The notes: generated from the sequence alone by a model not told the origin. Positions 1-10,756 are shown, counted from the stretch's first letter. The stretch is 64,000 nt of DNA from Luidia sarsii (GCA_949987565.1 OX465112.1:12416536-12480535); one strand, 5' to 3'. Numbers and translations: made by a program.

Positions 1-1
1 C

Positions 2-228
2 CAGTCCCTGGAGACCAAGCTGAGCATCGCCCGGGAGGAGAACGAGGCCCTGGAGCGCAAGGTCATCGAGCAGCTGCCCAACATCCGCAAGCTGCAGGAC
101 AAGATCTGCGAGCAGGACGTCACCATTAAACGGCTGATGGCCGAACTGGACAAGGCCATGCTCAAGCCTGTAGCACCGCCTCCACCGCCTCCACCACCAC
201 CCCCGCCTATACCACACTCACCCCTGGA
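2..228 (+). CDS. SHTN1: SHTN1 exon a: coiled coil and polyproline
   Basis: Frame from base 2 reads a heptad-rich helix starting QSLETKLSIAREENEALERK, ends in polyproline and then IPHSPLE. The donor is GTGAGT at 229 and the exon leaves two bases of a codon. Whether base 1 is exon or the exon continues left cannot be seen. Confidence 0.85.
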
Positions 229-3200
229 GTGAGTACATGTTCTCTGTCCTCCCATTTCTCTCTCTCTCTCCCCTCTGCCCTCTCCCCTCTCCCCTCTCCC
301 CTCTCCCCTCTCCCTTCTCCCTCTCTCCCCATCTCTCCCTCTCCCCTTTCTCTCTCCCATTCTCTTTCTCTCTCCCTCTTCTCTCCCTCTCCCCATCTCT
401 CTCTCTCTCTCCCTCTCCCCTTTCTCTCTCCCTTTTCTCTCCCTCTCCCCATCTCTCCCTCTTTCCCGATCTCTCCCTCTCTCTGTCACTTTCTCTCCTC
501 TCTGTCTCCCCATTTTCTGTCTCTCCTCCATTTCTCTTTCCTCCCTCTCCCCTTTCCATCTCCCTTTCTATTTCTCCCCCTTTCTCTACCCCCTCCCCTC
601 TCTCATTATTCTCTCTTCTCTCTCCTCTCACTCCCACTCACAATGGTTTGTCCACTAGCTGTTACCTCCCACTGCCCATCAAGACTTTTCTTCCTCTTTC
701 TGCCTCAATCTTTCCTGTCGAGCTGGGCAACCAGTTTGACCACCATTCTTCTTGATGCAATGCATACATTTACACATTTTTGACAAAGCTAACAGGGGGT
801 GGTTAAGATCAGAAATCATATTGTGCAGTAATTAATTAACCTTTGCAATTTGGGTCAAACAAATAAAGTACCACAGCCCCCATTTTAGCAAAAAATCTTT
901 TCTATTAATCTCAAATTGCATTCTCGTCTCAATTTTGTTCAGTAAGTAATATTGCCCATGATGTAGAAATTAACATTGATACATATTTTGGCTATGATCT
1001 TAGTCTTATGTGAAAACAAGTACTTGTCTGAAGAAGAAGAGTATAGCTGATTTGCCCTTTAAAATATAACTGGAAATGAGTCCCCTGTTTCCCTCAAGTT
1101 CCCCCCCCCAAAAAAAAAAAATGGAAAAGGGGCCCCAGACATTAGCTTTATAATTCAATCTTACCCAGGGTGCTCCGGAAAATAATTGGTGGACGGAAGG
1201 CGAACAAGGCAGGCGCCCGAACACCGACGGAGACCGACGGACCAGGGGGCAGTGGCGGCAAGACCCCAAGTAAGTGAGCAAGCAAGCAAGCGTGCACTGG
1301 AGCGATAAGCAAATCTCCCTCCAGAGGTCCTCCTGGTTCCCCCTGCCCTCCCTCCCTACCTTCTTCCCTCCCTCCCTCCTTCCCTCCCTCCCTCCCCCTC
1401 CCCTCCCCTTGCCTCCATCCCTGCCCCCATCCCTGCCTCTTTCCCTCCTTCCCTCCTTCCCTCCTTTCATTCCCTCCCCCTCCTTCCCTCCCTCCCTCCT
1501 TCGCTCCTTCCCTCCTTCCCTCACTCCTTCCCTCCTAACCTCCTTCCCTCCCTCCCTCCCTCCTTCCCTCCCTCCGTCCCTCCCTTCCCCCTCCCTCCCC
1601 CCTCCATCCCTCCCTCCCTGCCTCCCTCCCTCTGTCCAACACTCTCTCCCTCCCGCCCTCCCTCCATCCCTCCCTCCTTCCCTTCTTCCCTCCTTCCCTT
1701 CTTTCCTCCTCGTGCTTGGAAAAGAAAAAAAGGAGAACTGAATTTGTTGCCGTTCAGTCACTTGCTTGGTGACGCCATGCCCAGACGCCAGTAACTGGAC
1801 CATCTCTCGTCGGAATAAATCCAAGCGCATGTTTTGATCATGGGATATCTTTGCCCCGAAGCAATTATGCGATGGCACAGCAGTTGTTTACATCCAAGAT
1901 CTGTGCCCCCCCCCCCCCCATCGTTCCAATATGGATAAGAATTACAGAGGAACAGTGGTCTTCGCCTTGCGAAAATAGAATGCAATAACGTATCTGAGGA
2001 TTGGGTTTTCATTAGATGCAAATTGGAGGTATTTTTAGTCTGAGCGAATGGTCTGTCTGAATGGTGAACAGACTTTGTTTGCATTATTAAATAGCTTCTC
2101 AATTGACCTTGGTCTCATAAATAAAAAGATTGTCCCATGTACAGATGAGTTTGGTGCAAACATTTCCAGAGATGAAGTCAAATGTTGATGTTGTAGAGAG
2201 GGCCTGATTATTTAATGATGATTATCAAACAGATTCAAATCTGATTCATGACAATATGTGCATTGATAACCTCTTCAATTGCATCAAAGTTGGACAATTT
2301 TGACGTTGTATGAGTTGGGCATCAAATGCATCGATGGAATAATGTGAGAATGAATTGCATTGGGAAACTTTTGTATTGCTTTCACCAAAGACGACCCGCA
2401 CCAGAAGCAGTACGAGGCCACCATCGACGAAATGATGAACAGAATCAAGAGCGGGAGGGTCAAGCTGAAGCCAGTCCAGACTCAGGTAGGAAGCCCTTCA
2501 TGTGGTTGAGCAGGGAAGACCAACAGAAATTCCCAAAGGAAATCAAAGTATCGCCGGCGATAAACCCCAAAAATGAGACTTAAACCGTGTTCACACTGGA
2601 CTTTTTTTTACCAAGACTGAGGATAACATTCTAATGGGTGAATCTCACTGGTGTCCGCAATGACGGGTAAAACTTAATTGACTGATTAAATAAAAAAATG
2701 CAGGAGACTTCTAAAAAAAAGTCATAAATTTCTTATTTATGATAGATATGATATGTCATGATGTTTGCATCGAGGAGAATATAATTCAATGAGGTTTTGC
2801 CCTTGCTCAACGTGATAAACACTGAATGCTCAGTGCTTTGCCCGGTGCCTGATAAAAATTAGGTTTTGCAAGAGCTAAACCTCATTGAATTACATTCTCC
2901 TCGACGCAAACATCATGACATATCTATGATGCAACGTTGTACCCGCCGCTATACATTATTCGAATCCACCACACAACCTCGACAAACTTGGTGGTCCAGT
3001 GGTTAAGACGTCCGTACTAGAATTCGGGAGTCGCAGGATCGAATACCGCCTGAGCTGCCTGAAATATTTTTTATCAGGCACTGGGCAAAGCAATGAGCAT
3101 TCAGTGTTGATCACGTCGAGCAAGGGCAAAACCTCATTGAATTTTAATTTCTTGTTTGACAGAGGCAAATAACTTTTATTATGAAGGGCCTGACGTTTCG

Positions 3201-6200
3201 ATCCTAGCAGGACCTTTCTCAAAGGCAAAGAAAGGTCCTGCTAGGATCGAAACATCAGGCCCACTAAATTTTAAGATTTGCATTTTGGTAATTTTAGTCA
3301 GTAAGCAGTTTGCAACATTTTTGTATATCACTTTTATTATGAAGATTTGTTTGGGGGGGGGGGTGGGCGAAATTTCCTTGATTTTCTTCTTTCTTTTTCT
3401 TTTAGGAGAAAACATTGTTGACAAGGAAGGGTCCTGGATCCATCAGAAGTATGAGTCCAGCAATGAGCCAGCTCAACGGAATGCTGGTAAGCTCCCCTAA
3501 AGAAATATGTTCAATCATCCTTTATTCTTTGCCCGTTAGGTTCTTGTAATGGTGGGAATTAGGTATGGGTCATAGAGCCTGATGCGTGCCGACAAGGGGA
3601 CTGCGACGCCATTACCAAAGAGGGCAGATGGCATGGATCTCTATGGGGCAAGCTAATCCCAATTTTTACAAAAGAAAGCAGGGCATTAAAATTCGCCAAT
3701 CCCTTGAGGTATTGATGGCCTTTCCTTTCGTTACTAAAAAAACCCATTTCTATAACATTTTAGTTTCCGCATTCACAACCTTTCGGCTATACCTTTCCCC
3801 ATTCGTATTACGCGCGATTGCTACTGACATCCGGGCACTTCGAGCTGAAGTTGCCCTCTTTGGTAATGGCGGATGCGCGTCAATGGCGTTCACACGTTCG
3901 TACCGCGCGTTGATAGGGGAGTGCGCACTATGGTATGGGTCTATCAGCAAGAAGCTGGTTGGTATGGCTGACTTGGACATGTTAAACAACTACTGTAGTA
4001 GCACAATGTCTTGACTCTCATAGATTTAGAGGTCCTAGCTGACATTTCAGTCCTAGCAGGACTTTTCTTAAAATTATCAGATGTGCTTTTTTGTCATTTT
4101 TTAAAGTCAGTATAAAGCAGTTTGCATTATTTTTGAACTAGGTCATACAAAAAACTAGGTCATACAAAAAACTAGGTCATACAAAAAAAATAGGTCATAC
4201 AAAAAAATAGGTCATACAAAAAAATAGGTCATACAAAAAAAAATTGTCACAAAAAAAAAATAGGTCACAAAAAAAAAAAGGTCATACACAAAAAATGGGT
4301 CATACAAAACACTGAGTGGGAACTTTTGAAAAATTTCAGTACCGGAGCACTGATATACACAAAACCAGAGGTCTCTGGTTTGAGCCCCGGTCAAAGTTTT
4401 CTTTGCCATTTTTCATCTTTGTTTTACTTTGATACATCAATTGCGTTTGCTCTCCGAAGTTTTGAAGAGGTACGATGGCCAATTGGATTTTGAAATAAAA
4501 TGGTTTTTCTTCCTGTCGTCAGACTGTCCTGAAGAAGAGAGGTCCACAGGGAGAGGCAGCCTCAGGTTCCAGCCAGGGCGCACCCAGCCCTGAACTGGCG
4601 GCCATCATGCAGAGGCGACGGCAGAAGACTGAGGAGATTGGCGCTCGAGCCGAAGCCAGCAAGGAAACTGCCCAGGAGCAGGATGGAAACGGTACGTCAG
4701 TCTCGAACCCCGAGTCCAGGCCCCAAAGGAGGGAGACTGTTGGGACTCTCAGTGGCAGCAAACACTCCAGGGTCCAAACCATAGACATATGTAACATAGG
4801 ACGGCCAGTAGTGGGCGCCAGACTAAAATGCCATGGCCTCTGCCATCTTAAAAAAGACTATGGGCTGAAGTAAAGAGCGCCACCACGGAAGTATGTAGAA
4901 AACCCACTGATTTGAATCCACCGAACGACCTCGATCAGCTTGGTTGTCCTCTGGTTAAGACGTCTGCACTAGAAAGCAGGAGTCATGGGTTGGAATCCCG
5001 CCCGAGCTGCCCGTACTTTACTAGTAAGCAATCAGGCAAAGCTTCGGCATAGAATACAAGGAGCCACCTGATCTCCTTTTGGCAATCTTTTTTTTTGGCA
5101 TTTTCAAGATATAGGGCCTCATCTCAAGGCCCTGGACAAGAATCGGACCGACTTCTATGATGTAGCTTTTTTTTTTTACTGAGCTATATTTACTTTAATG
5201 TCAAACTTTCCACACTGGAGCGACGACAGAACTCATTTTGCTCAGCAAATTATTTTTTTTTAATGCATGATGTGCAGCGTAGTATGTTGGTAGACGATCA
5301 TTGGCAGCACTAGTCTCAACCAGTTGGTGCATTCTCAAAGGCGGCTGGCCATTAGCAAAGCGAAAAAGCACTGCAGCATTCATTGCAGTAATTCGATTAG
5401 GACAAACCCTCTGTACTCAGTTTATTCAATTTTCACCGACGCTGGTTTTCTCACTCTCGCTCGGGGCTCCGGCTCCGAGACGTCTCCCCAGAACCACTCC
5501 GTGCTGCTCTACACTGGTGACGGGCAGAACTCTCTACTGAAAAAAAAAAGAAAAAAAAGAAAAAGAAGGAATTTATATAAAGTGCCTCGCAGATGTTGGC
5601 TTGAGTGGAACACCTCCAAGCTTGCACTTTTATAGTGGAAAAAGGGTTGAATGGTTGAAATTGCCCCCTTCGAATTTGGTTGGTGACGTTTTGAACCCAT
5701 TAACTGTAACTTTTGACGACAAATTTAAATTGATGTTCACTTTCTGCTCTCTTGCTTTCTCTCACCCTTCCAGGTGCGAAATGTTCCCAGGAAGCACAGA
5801 GTAAGTCATTCGTCCTGCATATATCATCAGGGCATAGGAGTTTTAGGAGGTTTAGGGACACTTCCAGAGCATTTGGCAGTTTCTAATGGGAAAATGAGAA
5901 TCAGAGGGCCTTAAGTTTTGATTCTAAGCAGAACCTTTCTCAGAACCTTTAGAATGGTCCCTGCTAGGATAAAAACATTCAGAACCTCCAACCTTTAGAA
6001 ATCCTTTGTATATTTCAAGTCATGCTCATAAGTAGTTTGCATCATTTTTATTTTGCAATTCAAAACTTGCTAATTTTTCTGGTGGTTAATTTTCCTCTTT
6101 AAGCCCGTAGACAACATTGGTCGAGGTCAAAGAATAGCATCCATACGTTGTCTGATCCAACATATGCATGAAATAGCACACCTTTGAAAATTTCAGCTCA

Positions 6201-9200
6201 ATCCGCCAACCGTGTCTCGAGAAAATCGTGAAAACCGCTTCATTTGTTTTGCGAAAATGCAGCATTCAATGCCGTACGTTCCGAAAAATAGTTTAGATCT
6301 CGGTGAGACGTAAACTATTTACTTTACTCATTTCTCCCAAAATAGAACATTTTATGCAGAAATATTTCAGTGACAGGTTTCTGTTTTAACCATCTTCAAA
6401 CTGTATATAAAGTTTCATGTAAATCTGTGAACATATCTGTTTTTCGATCTTACCAATGTTGTGTAGGGGCTTTAAGACATGTTTCCTCTGGACTTGAGAG
6501 AAGTTAAACCGAGACAATAGTTAAATTTCAAATGGGTATATCTTACTGCCGTTCCCACTTGGACCTTCTGAGTTGGAAAATTGAACCGAGATAGTGGTTG
6601 AAGTAACCAAGCTTGCAATATAACGTCTCACAAAGAAGCTGTGCATGGTCTTTGAGTTTATGTAATGCCTACAAAATATTACAACTTCTGTCATCTCAAA
6701 GGAATTTGATCTTACTGCGCAGCTTTTTGTCTGACTTTGAGAAAGGTCCTGCTAGGATCAAAATATCAGGCCCTTAACTTTTTTGAGGTTTGCATTTGTT
6801 TTTTCATTTTAGTCAGTAAGCTGTTTGCAACATCTTAGTATATTACATGTAAGTTAGAGGGCCTAGAAGTTAGACGTTTCAATACTAGCAGGGCCTTTCT
6901 TAAAGGCAAAGCCTTTGGCTTTGAGAAAGGTCCTGCTAGGATCAAAACGTCTGGCCCTCTAACTTTTGAGATTTATGTATTGCAGGCCATTTTAGTCAGT
7001 GAGCAATTCGCCACAGTTTGTTTGTATTAACTTCATGTATATTACTTAGAATGGAATTTTGAAAAGAGTAATTTTCTTCTTCTTCTTCTTCTTCTTCTTC
7101 TTCTTCTTCTTCTTCTTCTTCTTCTTCTTCTTCTTCTTCTTCTTCTTCTTCTTCTTCTGTATGAGGCAAGCAGCAATTAGAGGTGCTGCTGTCTCAAGTT
7201 GTTGTGGTTCCCCCGTGCTCAATTGGAAGAGCGAGACCAGTTACCGGGGCCCACCGACTAGGAGGTTGACAACATGGGCCCCAAATGAATACTCACGATT
7301 GTCTTTCCCAATTCTCTGTAGATGGTTCGACCTCAACTCCCTCAAAGAGCCGACGGAAGGCTCCTGTGCCTGTGCCATCCTCCTCAGAAACAAAGTGAGT
7401 CTACCTACCTCTCTCTCTCTCTCTCTTTCCTAATTCTCTGAAAACACCAGTATCCAATGCCAAGGCCGTCCATTGTGCCTTGAGCCTGGCTGAGCCTATA
7501 AATCAGCCTTTAGATGGTGGACACTCATCAGAAGAAAACTTTCACATTCTGAAGTAGTAGTGATCTAAATTTGAAGGCAAAATTTTAAATAAGTAAGTGA
7601 AAAAGTGGGGGGGGGGGGACAGCAGTGTTCAGATCTGCTATCCAGCTTGAAAATGTTACTGCAGTTGTTATTGCAGGGTTACAGTACGTAAATGCACCAG
7701 TGTGCCTCATTCAGATGCACTCGACACTTAGTCGTAAACCTTGGTAATGCAGTCTCAGGTTCAGGCAGAATTTGACTGATTTGTTTTCTGATACTGTGTT
7801 ATGTACAATTGGATGCTTTATGTGCCTCCCAGTTTAAGTGTTCGTCAGAGAATGGCTGCATATGAACAGCAGTAAGTACATTAAGCTAATTTGAGGCAAT
7901 CAAATCTCTGGTGTAAGGCAGGATCTTGGTACATTAAAGACAATAAGGTGTGGTGCAGGTAATACTGATGGTAGAGGCTGCAATCAGTGCAAACCACTGT
8001 GGAAGTTTCAAAGGAATAGTCATTCTGCTTTGCTTGGAAGGATTTACCGATATCTTGTGGACATTTCAAATTGGTTTTGATGTTGTTGTTTTGTTTGCTT
8101 CAAACCTGCCGACATTTTGAAGGCTAGCTGCTATGTTCATCTGGCTTTGCACTAGTGCAGTGCCACTTCTAATGCTCTCAGTGCATTTTCAGCTGCACAT
8201 TTTTACCTAGGAGGATCCATTAGCTTGGTTTGAAATGCTCCCATTTGAGTACTCTCACAACTGCGTAATTCTGCTACGGGGGTTTGAATGGTAACTATTA
8301 GAAGGACAAAATGCCGCAACCAATTAGAGGGGGTTCAGGCAAGAATGGTGGAGGAGAGAGGGGGCACCTGTCCTCACTTTTCAAATTTATGTTTTTTACT
8401 TGGTAAGGGATACATTCATCTTCTCTCCCTTCTTTTCTGGCACCTGCTTTGAGTTTCAGTTTTGTATTTGTTGCAGCCTTGTATACTTCTGTCACTAACC
8501 AAGCCCACATTCTGCTACTGTAGTTCTGGAAAAAATGTAATGGAAATAATTAACTTAGATGAATACGCCTATCAGTCTGTTTATTGATCTCATTGTCCTC
8601 ATGGATTGACTGAATTTTGAACTTGAATTGATACAAGATTATTGCTGACAGTTTCACCGACATTATTGACCGAACTTATAAATCCCAATGTTTTCCTTTT
8701 TTTTTAAAGCCTGACTTCTTGATCCAAGCAGGAGGTTTCTCAAGGGCAAACAAATCCTGTGAGGGTTGAAACTTTAGCCTCTCTCAAATGATACTTTTAT
8801 GAATGTTTGCTTCGTGTCAGCCCAAAAGACAACAGAGACCATTCTTCAGTGATATCTTTCCCGATGTCTTTCCCAACGTCTTAACACTTACTGCTCCTCG
8901 TCTGTCTCTCCTCTCTCCTTAGACTCACCAAGAGCCAGAGTGTGGACAGCGGGATGACGGAGGGGAAGAGGGGCGACCAGAAGGACAAGTCGGACACGGC
9001 CAGCATCAAGACCTGCCCCGAGATGAGCCTGGCGGAGGAGGACTACTCGGAGCTCATGCCTGCCCCGCTGGAAGGCGGGAGGTCCAAGTCGGACCTGTCC
9101 ATCTCGGGCTCGGAGCCCTCCCTCCCGGGCTCCTCCTCCTCGGCCGAGATCTCCTCAGAGTACTCGGAGAGGGACTTGGACACGGCGTCCTGCAAGGAGG

Positions 9201-9394
9201 GCGGCCCGGGGGGCGGAGGGGAGCTGGACGAGATCCTGCTGCACGCCAACCCGGCCTACGAGAGCGTGGAGAGCATTCCCTTCTCCGAGGAAGGGCCCGA
9301 GGAGGAGGAGGAGGAGGTGGACGACGATGCTGGGTACTCCTACATGTCCATCGGGGCGGCAAACAGCACTCAGAATGGAAACACTGCCCGATGA
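2..9394 (+). CDS. SHTN1: Shootin-1 homologue, 3' half (8 exons, 414 aa in window)
   Basis: Joined exons 2-228, 1169-1269, 2391-2485, 3406-3486, 4523-4691, 5774-5800, 7322-7394 and 8923-9394 give an open frame of 415 codons including stop. Every junction has GT/AG ends and matching phase. Seen: a coiled coil (residues about 1-57), a run of eleven prolines, a basic VLRKIIGGRK segment, the EATIDEMMNRIKSG block, the PELAAIMQRRRQKTEE block, then a Ser-rich and acidic tail. This is the order known in vertebrate shootin-1 (coiled coil, polyproline, EEMMDRIKKG-like and LERILRRRK-like motifs). Known of the family: a cytoplasmic clutch linking L1-type adhesion molecules to actin flow during neuronal polarisation and axon guidance. 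The N-terminal exons lie left of the window. The C-terminal ~150 residues are weakly conserved, so their role is not inferred. Confidence 0.88.
244..640 (+). repeat. CT-rich microsatellite
   Basis: Mixed TCTCCC/TCTCTC tract directly after SHTN1 exon a. Confidence 0.9.
1169..1269 (+). CDS. SHTN1: SHTN1 exon b: basic linker after polyproline
   Basis: A 101-base exon bounded by an AG at 1167-1168 (TTACCCAG) and a donor GTAAGT at 1270. It joins in phase with both neighbours (two bases in, one base out) and reads VLRKIIGGRKANKAGARTPT and a Gly-rich end. The short basic stretch directly after polyproline corresponds in place to the SLMSMIRKR segment of vertebrate shootin-1. It lacks its own ATG and is short, so simple ORF scans miss it. 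Confidence 0.82.
1340..1715 (+). repeat. CCCT/CCTT microsatellite
   Basis: Mixed CCTTCCCTCCCT tract in a SHTN1 intron. Confidence 0.9.
2391..2485 (+). CDS. SHTN1: SHTN1 exon c: conserved EMMNRIKSG block
   Basis: The acceptor is TTTCACCAAAG and the donor GTAGGA. The frame reads NDPHQKQYEATIDEMMNRIK then SGRVKLKPVQTQ, the best-conserved C-terminal block of shootin-1 (EEMMDRIKKG..LRPVNQT in vertebrates). It ends in phase 0. Confidence 0.88.
2580..2625 (+). mobile_element. Fragment of the same TIR family
   Basis: TTAAACCGTGTTCACACTGG then a T run resembles the left end of the 4.8 kb element (TTAAGCCGTGTTCCCACTGG), also following TTAA. Confidence 0.45.
2748..2927. mobile_element. Foldback element with ~55-bp arms
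   Basis: GATATGTCATGATGTTTGCA..GAGGAGAAT..AATTCAATGAGGTTT at the left is complemented by the sequence ending GACATATC at 2927. The middle contains a SINE tail in reverse orientation. Confidence 0.65.
2985..3143 (+). repeat. tRNA-derived SINE, family 1
   Basis: The head TGGTCCAGTGGTTAAGACG (A-box, tRNA-Ser/Leu-like) and CGCAGGATCGAATACCG (B-box) are followed by a tail with ATCAGGCACTGGGCAAAGCA. The tail's reverse copy is at about 2785-2865. Confidence 0.65.
3180..3330. repeat. Dispersed 34-bp motif family: hairpin copy and tail
   Basis: GGGCCTGACGTTTCGATCCT..AGCAGGACCTTTCTCAAAGGC is followed at once by its near-perfect inverse (GAAAGGTCCTGCTAGGATCG..AAACATCAGGCCC), then the tail TTTTAGTCAGTAAGCAGTTT..GCAACATTTTTGTATAT. 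Confidence 0.8.
3406..3486 (+). CDS. SHTN1: SHTN1 exon d: 81-base exon, phase 0-0
   Basis: A strong polypyrimidine acceptor (TTCTTTTAG) and GTAAGC donor enclose 27 codons reading EKTLLTRKGPGSIRSMSPAM and SQLNGML. The SQLNGML end resembles the ELKGILGTL segment of vertebrate shootin-1. Length is a multiple of three, so skipping would keep the frame. Confidence 0.8.
4138..4312 (+). repeat. TAGGTCATACAAAAAA minisatellite
   Basis: About ten copies of a 15-18-bp unit with variable A runs, in a SHTN1 intron. Confidence 0.85.
4325..4420 (+). repeat. SINE family 2 fragment
   Basis: AAAACCAGAGGTCTCTGGTT, TGAGCCCCGGTCAAAGTTTT and CTTTGCCATTTTTC match the 3' half of family 2. Confidence 0.55.
4523..4691 (+). 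CDS. SHTN1: SHTN1 exon e: ELAAIMQRRRQKTEE helix
   Basis: The acceptor is CCTGTCGTCAG and the donor GTACGT. It reads TVLKKRGPQGEAASGS, then PELAAIMQRRRQKTEEIGAR and a Glu/Gln-rich end. The ELxxIMxRRR motif matches ELERILRRRK of vertebrate shootin-1. It ends with one base of a codon. Confidence 0.86.
4933..5075 (+). repeat. tRNA-derived SINE, family 1
   Basis: TCCTCTGGTTAAGACGTCTG and GGGTTGGAATCCCGCCCGAG with the same CAATCAGGCAAAGC tail as the copy at ~3 kb. In a SHTN1 intron. Confidence 0.65.
5774..5800 (+). CDS. SHTN1: SHTN1 exon f: 27-base microexon
   Basis: A 27-base exon (GAKCSQEAQ with flanking split codons) lies behind a long polypyrimidine tract ending CACCCTTCCAG and before a GTAAGT donor. 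Phase 1 on both sides fits exon e and exon g, and its absence would also keep the frame, so it could be a cassette microexon. Confidence 0.72.
6099..6475. mobile_element. 369-bp MITE with ~22-bp TIRs and TTAA duplications
   Basis: TTAA then GCCCGTAGACAACATTGGT at the left, ACCAATGTTGTGTAGGGGCT then TTAA at the right. The TIRs match with about three changes. An internal imperfect palindrome (AAATAGTTTA..TAAACTATTT) sits near 6285-6322. No coding frame. TTAA duplications are known for piggyBac and some Kolobok elements; the superfamily is not settled here. Located in a SHTN1 intron. Confidence 0.75.
6728..7040. repeat. Dispersed motif family: two copies, one a hairpin
   Basis: One unit at 6738-6850 with tail, then a hairpin pair at about 6868-6965 with the same tail (TTTTAGTCAGTGAGCAATTC). 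A looser copy is at 5905-6050, another at 4030-4135. Confidence 0.72.
7074..7158 (+). repeat. (CTT)n microsatellite
   Basis: Pure CTT repeat of about 28 units. Confidence 0.93.
7190..7290 (+). repeat. SINE-like family 3
   Basis: GTGCTCAATTGGAAGAGCGA, CCAGTTACCGGGGCCCACCG, ACTAGGAGGTTGACAACATG. A reverse-strand copy lies at about 52195-52300. Confidence 0.6.
7322..7394 (+). CDS. SHTN1: SHTN1 exon g: Ser/Thr/Pro-rich
   Basis: The acceptor is CCCAATTCTCTGTAG and the donor GTGAGT. It reads NGSTSTPSKSRRKAPVPVPS and SSET, in phase with both neighbours. No domain is recognised. A basic KSRRK cluster sits in a proline-rich linker. Confidence 0.78.
8923..9394 (+). CDS. SHTN1: SHTN1 last exon: Ser-rich and acidic C-terminus
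   Basis: The acceptor is CTCTCTCCTTAG. 157 codons continue in phase to TGA at 9392-9394. It reads KLTKSQSVDSGMTEGKRGDQ, a Ser/Glu-rich middle, and an acidic run (EEEEEEVDDD) before YSYMSIGAANST. GC-rich third positions mark it as coding against AT-rich flanks. Confidence 0.85.
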
Positions 9395-10756
9395 GAGGAG
9401 TTGAATGGAGGCTCACGGTGCAGTCTTGTCTGTGCTGGGCTCCAGGTTCACAGAGCTGCTTGAAGTCTGCTCAGTGTTAGTGTTGATGAGCAGGGTTACT
9501 GATGGATGCTTGCGTGTGTTTTGGGGGCATGGAGCTTTACTGTGGGCCTTTACTGTACTATGGCATGGGCTTGCGGTTTGGGTTTGGGGCATCGGTTGGG
9601 CTTGGGCTCGTGCTTGGGCTCGGGCTTGGGTTTGTGTGACAGCATAGGCTTTAGACTTGGGCCTAAACCCTAGCCCTAGCCCAAGCCTGAGCATGGGACC
9701 AATCACTGACTTTGGGGAAGGGACCGGCTTTCCAAAATAGAGAGGGATCTTTGGCTGGCGAGGAATTTCTTCCTCACTGTGAGCAGATGCTGGTGCTTAA
9801 GCAGCTCTATGAAATTGGAAGAAGGCTGCTATTGTTGCAGTGCATATGCATGTATTTTTTGCAATCATCATCACTTTTGTGTGGGTTTGAAACAACATGG
9901 TTATCTGTAAGAAATCTAAACCAAAACAGTCTCGTTGATCGATTCGTTAACAGATGAATTACAATTGTTTGGATTTGCATTACCTTGTGACTTGAATAAT
10001 AGTGAAAAGGGCAAATCCTTATGAACCAAGTACTAACCATTCATAACCAAAGTTAGAAGTTCTTTCCCCTTTTTTTTCAAATATCATTCCCCTGTAAAAT
10101 CTGTAAATTACCAAGACTTTGTCTGGACATCTCAACCAAAGAAACTCTTTTTTTCAAGAGTTTTTTTAATTTGTAAAAATTTGAGAGGAAATTTTGAGAA
10201 GACGAAAAATTCCATTCGCTTGTACATGAATGCCTTGGTGTGACCTGCTTGTAAAAAAAAATTTACAAAACAAAAAATTGTTTGTACAGGAAAATAGGGT
10301 TAGGCCTATTTTGCTAACATGGACGGGTGTGTCTCTCTTTCTAACCCCAGACAACGGCGTTGTATTTAGGGAAATAAGATTTTCGGCTCGAGTTGAAGGT
10401 CAGACCGTGCATACCATGTGCTGAAAAAGCTATTAAGAAGTGACATTCCTGACTGACAGCTTTAAGATGAAGTACTACAAAGTAATTTGTTTTAACAAGG
10501 GACCACCACAAACTCTCGGACATGCTATGAGCAAATTTACAGATTTCTTTGTTTTCTTAGTTACTTTTAATACCAGTGAAAAGTGAAAAGAAAAATGGAG
10601 TAGACAGTCCTGTAAAGATAGGAAATTCTTCTTTTCAAAAGTTAAGTCTAAGCAGGACGTTGGGGGAGATGATAGCTAGACGTTTTGTTAAATACGGATA
10701 TGAGTGGATTTTTGTTTTCAATTGAGTGGTGTTCTCATTGTTGCATGCAAACTGTA

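Noticed and set aside
229..783. Long Ser/Leu/Pro open frames in CT-rich DNA (also 1274-1741, 47346-48131, 54536-54842, 35340-35685)
   Set aside because: They are translations of microsatellites that lack stops by composition. No splice logic or conserved motif.
3586..4014. 142-aa plus-strand frame in a SHTN1 intron
   Set aside because: Opposite strand is also open over part of it. No splice sites or known motif; probably a degenerate inverted repeat, since GTATGGGTC(A/T) occurs near both 3564 and 3932.
9405..9706. Overlapping frames after the SHTN1 stop
   Set aside because: Caused by the imperfect GGGCTTGGGCTCG repeat in the 3' UTR.
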